This document shows, one piece after another, positions 1 to 8,520 of a stretch of 34,721 bases of DNA. Within the stretch, counting starts at the first letter, position 1. Every line of letters begins with the position of its first letter. Origin of the DNA: Prevotella sp. (lineage in GTDB: Bacteria > Bacteroidota > Bacteroidia > Bacteroidales > Bacteroidaceae). The translations under genes and the position numbers were made by a program. The stretch is from contig JAILMS010000154.1 in NCBI GenBank assembly GCA_024692385.1, forward strand, positions 1 to 34,721, read 5' to 3'. Below the pieces are notes generated by a model. It was not told the DNA's origin and ran no database searches. It saw only the letters and a list, made by a program, of their open reading frames with translations.

Positions 1-28
1 TTTTTAGTAGTAAAATTTAAAAGAAGAA

Positions 29-496
29 ATGAACACTTTAAGTTACAAGACTGTTTCCGTATCTAAGGAAGCTGCTCGCGAGCAGAAGGAATGGGTCGTT
101 ATCGACGCTACCGATCAGGTAGTAGGCCGTCTCGCATCTAAAGTAGCTAAGATTATCCGCGGAAAGTACAAGCCCACTTTCACTCCTAATCAGGACTGTG
201 GTGACAACGTTATCATCATCAATGCCCAGAAGGTGGTATTTACTGGTAAGAAAGAGACCGACAAGGTCTACACTCGCTACACAGGCTATCCTGGTGGCCA
301 GCGTTTCAACACTCCCGCCGAGCTCCGCAAGAAGCCCTTCGGTGTTGAGCGCATCATCAAGCACGCCGTGAAAGGTATGCTGCCCAAAGGCCCCCTCGGT
401 CGCGCCCTGCTGAACAACCTCTATATCTATGAGGGTACAGAGCACAAGCACGAGGCTCAGAAGCCCAAGGCTATCGACATCAACCAGTACAAGTAA
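29..496 (+). CDS. rplM: 50S ribosomal protein L13
   Basis: ORF track; VVIDATDQVVGRLAS...GMLPKGPLGR is the L13 signature. Confidence 0.97.
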   Translation: MNTLSYKTVSVSKEAAREQKEWVVIDATDQVVGRLASKVAKIIRGKYKPTFTPNQDCGDNVIIINAQKVVFTGKKETDKVYTRYTGYPGGQRFNTPAELRKKPFGVERIIKHAVKGMLPKGPLGRALLNNLYIYEGTEHKHEAQKPKAIDINQYK

Positions 497-526
497 ATTA
501 AAGATTAAAGATTAAAAATTAAAAAG

Positions 527-913
527 ATGGAATACATCAACGCAATAGGTCGTCGCAAGAGCTCAGTAGCTCGCGTTTATCTGTCAGAGGGTACTGGCAA
601 GATCACGATCAACAAGAAAGACTTGGAAGTTTACTTCCCCTCTGCCATCCTGCAGTATGTTGTTAAGCAGCCGCTGAACCTGCTGGAGGTAGCTGAGAAA
701 TATGACATCAAAGCCAACCTCGACGGTGGCGGTTTCACTGGCCAGAGTCAGGCTCTGCGCCTCGCCATTGCCCGTGCATTGGTAAAGGTGAACGCTGAGG
801 ACAAGAAGAACTTGAAAGACCATGGTTTCCTGACCCGCGATGCTCGTGAGGTTGAGCGTAAGAAGCCCGGTCAGCCCAAGGCACGTCGTCGCTTCCAGTT
901 CAGTAAGCGTTAA
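527..913 (+). CDS. rpsI: 30S ribosomal protein S9
   Basis: ORF with GRRKSSVARVYL and C-terminal KKPGQPKARRRFQFSKR. Confidence 0.97.
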   Translation: MEYINAIGRRKSSVARVYLSEGTGKITINKKDLEVYFPSAILQYVVKQPLNLLEVAEKYDIKANLDGGGFTGQSQALRLAIARALVKVNAEDKKNLKDHGFLTRDAREVERKKPGQPKARRRFQFSKR

Positions 914-1030
914 TCCAACTGGACTGCGTTTAGTATCTAAACCGTTGGGATTCCTTTGGACTACCCTTCGGCTGATTCTAACAATCAATAGAATTAAAAA
1001 GAAAGTAAACAATTTAAGAAGAAAATCAAA

Positions 1031-1882
1031 ATGGCAAGAACAAATTTTGACCAATTGCTGCAGGCTGGCTGCCACTTCGGCCACCTGAAGCGTAAGTGGA
1101 ACCCCGCAATGGCTCCTTACATCTATACTGAGCGTAATGGTATTCATATCATCGACCTGCACAAGACAGCAGAGATGATTGACACCGCTGCCGATGCACT
1201 GAAGCAGATTGCCAAGAGTGGCAAGAAGGTGCTGTTCGTCGCTACTAAAAAACAGACCAAGGAAATCATCGCCGAGAAGGCTCAGAGCGTTGGTATGCCT
1301 TACGTTATCGAGCGCTGGCCGGGTGGTATGTTGACCAACTTCCCGACTATCCGCAAGGCCGTGAAGAAAATGGCGAACATCGACAAGCTCATGCAGGATG
1401 GTACTTACGCTAACCTGTCAAAGCGCGAGCTGCTGCAGGTAACTCGTCAGCGTGCCAAGTTGGAGAAGAACCTCGGTTCTATCGCCGACCTGACCCGTCT
1501 GCCCAGCGCCCTGTTCGTAGTTGACGTGCTGAAGGAGCAGATTGCAGTTCGTGAGGCTAATCGTCTGGGTATTCCCGTGTTCGGTATCGTTGATACCAAC
1601 AGCGACCCCAAGAACATCGACTTCGTTATTCCCGCTAACGACGACGCCAAGGACTCTGTAGAGGTTATCCTCTCTGCCTGCTGCGCTGCCATCAACGAGG
1701 GTATTGAGGAGCGTAAGGTTGAGAAGGCTGACGAGAAGGCTGCCGATGCTCAGGCTGAGGCCGAGGCTGAAGAGGCAAAGCCCAAGCGTCAGGCTCGTCG
1801 TCCCCGCAAGAATGCCGAGGAGGCTGCTGAGGCTCCCGCCGCTGAGGAGGCTGCTCCCGCTGCAGAAGAGACCGCAGAGTAA
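1031..1882 (+). CDS. rpsB: 30S ribosomal protein S2 with Ala/Glu/Lys-rich C-terminal tail
   Basis: ARTNFDQLLQAGCHFGHLKRKWNPAMAPYIYTERNGIHIIDL; low-complexity tail after about residue 225. Confidence 0.97.
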   Translation: MARTNFDQLLQAGCHFGHLKRKWNPAMAPYIYTERNGIHIIDLHKTAEMIDTAADALKQIAKSGKKVLFVATKKQTKEIIAEKAQSVGMPYVIERWPGGMLTNFPTIRKAVKKMANIDKLMQDGTYANLSKRELLQVTRQRAKLEKNLGSIADLTRLPSALFVVDVLKEQIAVREANRLGIPVFGIVDTNSDPKNIDFVIPANDDAKDSVEVILSACCAAINEGIEERKVEKADEKAADAQAEAEAEEAKPKRQARRPRKNAEEAAEAPAAEEAAPAAEETAE

Positions 1883-1917
1883 GATTAAGAATTAACGATT
1901 AAACATTAAAGATTATT

Positions 1918-2913
1918 ATGGCTATTTCAATTGACGATATCAAGAAGCTTCGCGCTATGACCGGCGCAGGCCTGGCTGACGTAAAGAAGGCACTGACCGA
2001 GGCAGAGGGCGACTTCGACAAGGCTAAGGAGCTGCTCCGTGAGCGCGGCCTGGCTATCGCTGCTAAGCGTAGCGACCGTGAGACCTCTAATGGTTGTGTA
2101 CTCGTAAAGAGCGTTGACGGCTTTGCTGCCATGCTCGCCCTGAAGTGCGAGACCGACTTCGTTGCCAACGGTGCTGACTTCATCGCTTTGACTCAGAGCA
2201 TCCTCGACGCTGCCATCGCTGCTAAGGCTACCGATTTGGAGGCTGTTAAGCACCTGACTGTTAACGGTCAGACCGCTCAGGAGGCTGTAACACAGCGCTC
2301 TGGTATCACTGGTGAGAAGATGGAGCTGGACGGCTACCTGACTCTCGAGGGTGATAACATCGAGGTCTACAACCACATGGGTAAGAACACACTGTGCACC
2401 ATGGTACAGACCAACAAGCCCGCTGCCGAGCAGGGTCACCTCGTAGCTATGCAGGTTGCTGCTATGAAGCCCGTTGCTCTGGACGCTGCCAGCGTTGACC
2501 AGAAGATTCTCGACGAGGAGTACAAGACTGCTGTTGAGAAGACCAAGCTGGAGCAGGTAGAGAAGTTCGTTGAGATGAAGCTTAAGAAGGCTGGCCTGAA
2601 CCCCAACCTCGTTGACTCTGAGGATCACATCGAGAGCAACATGGCTAAGGGTTGGCTGACTCAGGAGCAGGCAGACGAGGCTCGCAAGATCATTGCTGAC
2701 GCAAAGGTTGAGGGCGAGGCTAACCTGAAGTTGCCTATGATTGAGAACATCGCCAAGGGTCGTGTTCAGAAGTTCCTGAAGGAGAACTGTCTGGTTGACC
2801 AGGAGTTCCAGTTCGGTGACGGCGACAAGGCTACTGTTGCTCAGTGGCTCGCTAAGCAGGACAAGGATCTGAAGATCACCGCTTTCAAGCGCTTCACACT
2901 CGTTGCTGACTAA
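1918..2913 (+). CDS. tsf: Elongation factor Ts
   Basis: MAISIDDIKKLRAMTGAGLADVKKALTEAEGDFDKAKELLRERG; follows rpsB. Confidence 0.97.
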   Translation: MAISIDDIKKLRAMTGAGLADVKKALTEAEGDFDKAKELLRERGLAIAAKRSDRETSNGCVLVKSVDGFAAMLALKCETDFVANGADFIALTQSILDAAIAAKATDLEAVKHLTVNGQTAQEAVTQRSGITGEKMELDGYLTLEGDNIEVYNHMGKNTLCTMVQTNKPAAEQGHLVAMQVAAMKPVALDAASVDQKILDEEYKTAVEKTKLEQVEKFVEMKLKKAGLNPNLVDSEDHIESNMAKGWLTQEQADEARKIIADAKVEGEANLKLPMIENIAKGRVQKFLKENCLVDQEFQFGDGDKATVAQWLAKQDKDLKITAFKRFTLVAD

Positions 2914-2934
2914 TCAATAGTTAACGCAATAATA

Positions 2935-2968
2935 AAAAAGGGAACAACCAATCGGTTGTTCCCTTTTT
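2935..2968 (+). terminator. Intrinsic terminator after tsf
   Basis: AAAAAGGGAACAACC-AATC-GGTTGTTCCCTTTTT perfect hairpin with T tract. Confidence 0.9.
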
Positions 2969-3020
2969 CTATTTCTCCATTTCTCATTGCAACGCCACAC
3001 TTTGACCTGAAGGTCAAAGA

Positions 3021-3090
3021 ATTTCTCATTTTCTCATTTTCTCATTTTCTCATTTTCTCAATTCCTCCATTTCTCAATTTCTCAATCTTT
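3021..3090. repeat. Short tandem repeat, unit CTCATTTT (8 bp) x5 plus degenerate CTCAATTT copies
   Basis: Direct reading; CTCA at 3025, 3033, 3041, 3049 and 3057, then 3073 and 3081. Confidence 0.95.
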
Positions 3091-4028
3091 CTATACTGCC
3101 ATAGTTCCAAGGAATTGATGATGTTCTGCCACAGCACATAGCAGCCAGCACCGACAGAAGCCACGGGGTGAAGATACATGTAAGCAACCCAGATACTCAA
3201 TGCCGTATTCTTCTGGAATAGTGCCTGACCAGCGTTGATTTCCTCACCAAGACGATTTCCGATAGCACGACCGATACCAAACTGTACCCAACAGAGCATA
3301 AAGGTGGTGACGGCTATCATCAACAACAGTGTCAGGGAGGCTTCGCTATGCACGATATTCTTTACCGTGATGCCAGTAGTAATAGACAGCGAGATGGCCC
3401 AGAAATAAAAGCTGAGGTTGGGCATTGCAGCGATTCTTGCACAGATACCCTTCACATAATGTTGCATTATCCATCCTAACACTAACGGCAACAGGAGGAC
3501 AATGCTTACCTTCTCCAAGATAATCAGAAAAGCCTCAAAGAAAGAGACCTTGATAGCCTGCTCCAACATCGGGAACACTAAGGGTATCAACAAAGCCGAT
3601 GCCAATGACGATATCAACACATAGGTAGTCATTGTCGAGATGTTACCTCCCAACTTACCCGTCACCACAGGTGATGCCGATGCTGCTGGTCCGATGATAC
3701 ACGTCAACAACGCCTCGGCCAACAGCTTGTTCTCCACGTCATCCTGCACCAGAAATACGACACCGATATTAGCAGCAATCAACAGCAGCTGAGCCACTAA
3801 TACCCATACATGCCAGCGATGTGGGCGCATCTGATGGAAATCCACCTTACAGAACGTGACAAACAACGTCAGGAAGACGAACAGCGGGAAGATGACATCG
3901 AACACGGGAGACAGCGTAGTGCCTAACTCATCGAGTTGCGGCACATAATAGAACGTCAGATAACAGATGGTACCCACGGTGATGGATACTGGCAACGTCC
4001 AATTCTTTAGAAAGCTGATGATATTCAT
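3042..4028 (-). CDS. Bile acid:sodium symporter (BASS)-like membrane transporter; C-terminus encoded in the tandem repeat
   Basis: About 9 hydrophobic segments; GPAASASPVVTGKLGGN motif region; ORF track. Confidence 0.7.
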   Translation of the reverse strand: MNIISFLKNWTLPVSITVGTICYLTFYYVPQLDELGTTLSPVFDVIFPLFVFLTLFVTFCKVDFHQMRPHRWHVWVLVAQLLLIAANIGVVFLVQDDVENKLLAEALLTCIIGPAASASPVVTGKLGGNISTMTTYVLISSLASALLIPLVFPMLEQAIKVSFFEAFLIILEKVSIVLLLPLVLGWIMQHYVKGICARIAAMPNLSFYFWAISLSITTGITVKNIVHSEASLTLLLMIAVTTFMLCWVQFGIGRAIGNRLGEEINAGQALFQKNTALSIWVAYMYLHPVASVGAGCYVLWQNIINSLELWQYRKIEKLRNGGIEKMRK

Positions 4029-4038
4029 AATTAGTGTA

Positions 4039-4046
4039 CAAAGTTA
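4039..4046 (-). promoter_or_regulatory. Bacteroidetes -7 box (TAACTTTG on minus strand) upstream of transporter
   Basis: Plus-strand CAAAGTTA just upstream of the minus-strand start at 4028. Confidence 0.55.
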
Positions 4047-4089
4047 CAAATAAAATAAAGAATAAAGATGGAAGATAAAAAAAAAATTG

Positions 4090-4097
4090 TACCTTTG
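4090..4097 (+). promoter_or_regulatory. Bacteroidetes -7 promoter box TACCTTTG upstream of comM
   Basis: TACCTTTG 22 bp before ATG 4119; implies the ORF-track start at 4068 is too far upstream. Confidence 0.65.
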
Positions 4098-4118
4098 TGT
4101 CATAAAAACAATCTTATT

Positions 4119-5666
4119 ATGCTCGTAAAAACCTATTGCTCAGCCGTCAACGGACTGGATGTCAACACCGTAACCTGCGAGGTCAGCATGTCACGTGGCG
4201 TACAGTTTCACCTGACAGGACTGGCCGATACCGCCGTTAAGGAGAGCTACGACCGCATCAAAGCAGCCTTAGTCAACAACGGTTTCAAGATGCCCTCCAT
4301 GGACATCACCATCAACCTATCACCTGCAGACATTAAAAAAGAAGGCTCTGGCTATGACTTGCCATTAGCCATCGGCATCCTTGCTGCCAATGGCAAGGTA
4401 GAAGACGGAAGCCTCGACAAATATATGTTGGTTGGCGAGTTAGGACTCGACGGTCATCTGCAACCCATTCGTGGAGCACTACCCATCGCCATCCGTGCCC
4501 GTAAAGAGAACTTCAAAGGTCTCATCGTACCACAACAGAATATCCGTGAAGCTGCCGTCGTGAACAATCTGGAGGTTTACGGTATGGAGACACTCATGGA
4601 CGTTATCCACTTCTTGAATGGTACAACGACCTATCAGCCTACCATCATCGACACGCGCCGCGAGTTCTACGAACAGCAGAACCAATACGACCTCGATTTC
4701 TCAGACGTCAAAGGACAAGAGAGCGTCAAACGTGCGTTGGAGGTAGCAGCAGCCGGTGGTCATAACCTCATCATGATTGGTCCGCCAGGAAGCGGCAAAT
4801 CCATGCTGGCTAAGCGCCTGCCGTCGATTCTTCCTCCACTGTCACTGGCAGAGAGTCTGGAGACCACGCAGATACATAGCGTTGCAGGAAAGATCAGTCG
4901 CGAGACCAGCCTCATCAGCCAGCGTCCTTTCCGTGCTCCTCACCATACCATCTCACAAGTAGCCCTCGTAGGTGGTGGTAACAATCCACAGCCAGGCGAG
5001 ATATCGTTAGCCCATAATGGTGTGCTCTTCCTTGACGAGATGCCAGAACTAAGTCGCAGCGTTCTCGAAGTGCTGCGCCAACCACTGGAAGACCGTAAAA
5101 TCAGTATTAGTAGAGCTAAATACAGTGTAGAATATCCCTGTTCATTTATGTTAGTGGCAAGCATGAACCCTTGCCCATGCGGATATTATGGTGACCCTAC
5201 GCACAACTGCGTCTGTACGCCGGGACAGATACAACGCTACATGAACAAGATTAGCGGTCCCCTACTCGATCGTATCGATATTCATTGCGAGATACAGGCC
5301 GTGCCGTTCTCTGAACTCAGCCAGATGCAGCCTGGCGAACCAAGTGCAAACATCCGTGAGCGCGTCATTGCCGCTCGTAAGATACAAGAGGAGCGTTTCA
5401 AACCTTTCAAAGGCATTCACTGCAATGCGATGATGACGGAGAAGATGCTCCACGAATTTGCTGAGCCCGACGAGCAATCCCTCGAAATGCTGCGCATGGC
5501 CATGGAGCGACTCAAGCTCTCTGCCCGTGCTTACAGTCGCATACTCAAGGTGGCACGTACCATCGCCGACTTAGAGGGTTCAGAAAAGGTCCAAAGCCAG
5601 CATATCGCCGAGGCCATCGGTTATAGGAACTTGGATAGAGGCGATTGGGCAGAGAGGGGAATGTAA
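4119..5666 (+). CDS. comM: YifB family Mg chelatase-like AAA ATPase (ComM)
   Basis: MLVKTYCSAVNGLDVNTVTCEVSMSRG; Walker A GPPGSGKSMLAKRLPSILPP; Mg-chelatase C-terminal region with SMNPCPCGYYGDP. Confidence 0.93.
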   Translation: MLVKTYCSAVNGLDVNTVTCEVSMSRGVQFHLTGLADTAVKESYDRIKAALVNNGFKMPSMDITINLSPADIKKEGSGYDLPLAIGILAANGKVEDGSLDKYMLVGELGLDGHLQPIRGALPIAIRARKENFKGLIVPQQNIREAAVVNNLEVYGMETLMDVIHFLNGTTTYQPTIIDTRREFYEQQNQYDLDFSDVKGQESVKRALEVAAAGGHNLIMIGPPGSGKSMLAKRLPSILPPLSLAESLETTQIHSVAGKISRETSLISQRPFRAPHHTISQVALVGGGNNPQPGEISLAHNGVLFLDEMPELSRSVLEVLRQPLEDRKISISRAKYSVEYPCSFMLVASMNPCPCGYYGDPTHNCVCTPGQIQRYMNKISGPLLDRIDIHCEIQAVPFSELSQMQPGEPSANIRERVIAARKIQEERFKPFKGIHCNAMMTEKMLHEFAEPDEQSLEMLRMAMERLKLSARAYSRILKVARTIADLEGSEKVQSQHIAEAIGYRNLDRGDWAERGM

Positions 5667-5701
5667 GTAATGCAATGTTACATCATAAACAACGAATAAA
5701 A

Positions 5702-7594
5702 ATGGAAGCAAAAAGAGGATTGATGATATTGGCTGCTGTGCTGACAATCAGCGTCACAAGTGTATTAACGTCGTGTTCGGACGACAACAGTGAACCCACA
5801 TCGGCCACCGACCCACTGCCGTATCCGCAGGAGTATATCGACAACAAAGACCTGTCGGTGAAGCCGGGCGACAGTTTTTTCGACTACTGTAATGGCTCGT
5901 GGCTAGCCGCGAACCCCATTCCATCAGACGCGACAAAGAACCTTGGCGGACTATATGCTGCCGATGACAAGATGAACGAAAGGATAGAGCAGTTGAAGAC
6001 CAGGGTGGCGGACATAGGCAAGTTCTTCACGCTGATGGACCAGATTCATAGCCATGCCGAGGCATCACGTACCTATATTGCCGCTCAGAAGGCAAAGATT
6101 CAGAAGCCCGCGAGCAAGGAAGAGGCCTACCGCACTATCGGCAAGATGTATCGGGATGGTGTCAATGTATTGCGCATGTCGTTTGAGGCCATATGGGACA
6201 AGACACAGCTGAAGGGCGTGTTGCTGCCAAAAGAGGATATCCTGCCGAATGAGGACGTGATAGCCAGGCTGCAGGAACAGGAACGCATGCCGCTGACAAA
6301 CACTCGTGCTGTCGGCAAGAAGAGCATACCCGCTTTGCTGGCCGAGGGTTTGGGATTCGACCCCTCGCTGATTTTGATTACGGACGACGAAGATAAAGAG
6401 TGGGAAAAAATATGGAACACCTATACGGTGGACCAGTTGTACCAAATGATGCAGGACGCATGGCTGGAATACGAAGCCTACGCCGACGAAGCAGGACTGG
6501 CGGCCTATAATGCTACGCTGCCCCTCAATAAACAGATGACAAAAGAGAAGCTGCTCAGCAGTGCCCGCACGGCACTGGCCTACACCATTTCCTACCACCT
6601 GCAGCAGCAGTTCATACCGCAGAGTCTGAAGGATAAGTATCTGAGTGTCACCAAGGAGATTCAGGCTGCTCTGCGCAAACGTATCGAGAAGGTGGACTGG
6701 ATGAGCAAGACCACCAAGCAGAACGCCATTGACAAGATAGACCATTACACGCTAAACATTGGTTTCCCCGACCAGTGGCATACGGACTGCATCCCCGCCC
6801 TGACCGACTGTACCACGATGGTGGAAGCCCTACACCGACTGAATGCAGGCAACGCCCAGCTGCTGGCCAAGCTGATAGGTACTAACGAGATATTCTCGTA
6901 CTATCTGACGATGACGGGCATCGACAGTAATGGTAATTTGATGCCGCTGGACCTGACGCTGGTAAATGCCACTTATTCACCAACCTTTAATTCTGTGACC
7001 ATTTACCCTGCTATGTTCCTGCCTCCCATGATACCTGACGGTGAGGTCAGCGAGGCCTGCTACTATGCCGTGTTCAGCATCATCGGCCACGAATTCACTC
7101 ACGGCTTCGACAACAACGGTGCCAAGACAGACAAATACGGTCAAAGAAAGAACTGGTGGGCAGTGACTGACATCATGAACTTCCAGGACCGCATCGAGAA
7201 CCTGATTCGTACTTACAGCAACATGGAACTCGACCCGCAGCGCGAAGCACTCTTCTTCTGTGACGGCGAACGCACGCAAGGTGAGAATATTGCCGACTTG
7301 GGGGGATTCCTGACAGCACTCGACGCCTATATGGCGCGTCTCGACGGCCAGGGATTCACCGGCGAGACGCGTAACGAGCAGCTACGTAAGTTCTACGAGT
7401 CGTATGCACACGTCTGGTGCATACAGTATGGTCAGAAGAAGTTCGACATCCTCAAGAAGAGTGATGTACACGCCCATGCCCGACTGCGCGTCAATGGTGT
7501 GGTGATGAATACCGACCTCTGGTACGACCTCTACGGCGTGAACCGCAACAATCTGTTGTATCTGCCCGTCGAGCGTCGCGCATACATTTGGTAA
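5702..7594 (+). CDS. M13 (neprilysin/PepO-like) zinc metallopeptidase lipoprotein
   Basis: Lipobox LTSC; zinc motif HEFTH; GENIADLGG; start chosen at MEAKRGLMILAAV rather than the ORF-track 5645, which overlaps comM. Confidence 0.93.
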   Translation: MEAKRGLMILAAVLTISVTSVLTSCSDDNSEPTSATDPLPYPQEYIDNKDLSVKPGDSFFDYCNGSWLAANPIPSDATKNLGGLYAADDKMNERIEQLKTRVADIGKFFTLMDQIHSHAEASRTYIAAQKAKIQKPASKEEAYRTIGKMYRDGVNVLRMSFEAIWDKTQLKGVLLPKEDILPNEDVIARLQEQERMPLTNTRAVGKKSIPALLAEGLGFDPSLILITDDEDKEWEKIWNTYTVDQLYQMMQDAWLEYEAYADEAGLAAYNATLPLNKQMTKEKLLSSARTALAYTISYHLQQQFIPQSLKDKYLSVTKEIQAALRKRIEKVDWMSKTTKQNAIDKIDHYTLNIGFPDQWHTDCIPALTDCTTMVEALHRLNAGNAQLLAKLIGTNEIFSYYLTMTGIDSNGNLMPLDLTLVNATYSPTFNSVTIYPAMFLPPMIPDGEVSEACYYAVFSIIGHEFTHGFDNNGAKTDKYGQRKNWWAVTDIMNFQDRIENLIRTYSNMELDPQREALFFCDGERTQGENIADLGGFLTALDAYMARLDGQGFTGETRNEQLRKFYESYAHVWCIQYGQKKFDILKKSDVHAHARLRVNGVVMNTDLWYDLYGVNRNNLLYLPVERRAYIW

Positions 7595-7601
7595 TTAAGA
7601 T

Positions 7602-8492
7602 ATGAAATATATAGGACATTTAGTAGCATTTATCACAGTGGCGATATGGGGTAGCACCTTTGTTTTTACAAAGATGTTGCTTATCAACGGTTTATCACCT
7701 GCCCAGATATTTACCCTACGTTTTCTGATAGCCTATATTCTGTTGCTGGCCTTCGAACTAATCATTAAGAGGCAATCGTTCCGACTTTTCAGCCAGTCGT
7801 GGCGAGATGAATTCATCATGTTCTTGTTAGGTATATTAGGAGGATCCTTATATTTCCTTACCGAGAATGCCGCCATGCTCTTCACCACAGCCACGAACAC
7901 ATCACTCATCGTATGCTCCTGTCCACTATTCGCCATGCTACTTATAGCATTGGTATATCGCAAGACGGAGCATTTCACGGGTATACAAATCATGGGATCC
8001 GTGCTGGCCTGCTTGGGAATGGCCGTAGTAGTCATCAATGGACGGTTTGTGCTACATCTCTCCCCCGTAGGTGACTTATTGGCTTTTGGTGCCTGCCTTT
8101 GTTGGGCTTTTTATTCCTTGATTATAAAGCCGATATCAGAACGCTACTCTTCCCTATTTATCACTCGTAAGGTGTTCTTCTACGGACTACTGACGATACT
8201 CCCCTATTATCTCTTATATCCAGGCTTTCCTTCCTTTGAGGTTATCTTCAGAAGTGACGTACTCTGGAATTTGTTATTCCTCAGTGTCGTTGCCTCTATG
8301 ATTTGTTTCATTGCCTGGAACTGGGTTCTTTACAAACTTGGCACCGTCACGGCTACTAATTGGGTTTACTTCAACCCCATTACCACCATCCTCTTTGCCT
8401 GGTGGTTGCTAAACGAGCAAATCACCATCTGGTTTCTATTAGGTAGTGTTATGATTCTCATCGGCATGTACCTGTCAGAGAAGCATGATTAA
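7602..8492 (+). CDS. DMT/EamA family transporter
   Basis: AIWGSTFVFTKMLL and 10-TM pattern with two EamA-like halves. Confidence 0.9.
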   Translation: MKYIGHLVAFITVAIWGSTFVFTKMLLINGLSPAQIFTLRFLIAYILLLAFELIIKRQSFRLFSQSWRDEFIMFLLGILGGSLYFLTENAAMLFTTATNTSLIVCSCPLFAMLLIALVYRKTEHFTGIQIMGSVLACLGMAVVVINGRFVLHLSPVGDLLAFGACLCWAFYSLIIKPISERYSSLFITRKVFFYGLLTILPYYLLYPGFPSFEVIFRSDVLWNLLFLSVVASMICFIAWNWVLYKLGTVTATNWVYFNPITTILFAWWLLNEQITIWFLLGSVMILIGMYLSEKHD

Positions 8493-8520
8493 GAGCACTG
8501 ATAGCATTAAAAAATGAAGA

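Noticed and set aside
1-28. L13 autoregulatory leader upstream of rplM
   Set aside because: Only 28 nt are in the window; cannot be assessed.
584-1162. 192-aa antisense ORF over rpsI/rpsB
   Set aside because: Antisense to conserved ribosomal protein genes; artefact of the ORF track.
1927-2628. 233-aa antisense ORF across tsf
   Set aside because: Codon-bias shadow of a strongly expressed gene; no recognisable domain or own signals.
3340-3360. GGGAGGCTTCG resembling the tail of the palindromic element, inside the transporter gene
   Set aside because: No CCTCC/GGAGG hairpin; likely chance match in coding sequence.
5645-5701. N-terminal extension of the M13 peptidase overlapping comM
   Set aside because: A lipoprotein signal peptide begins at 5702.
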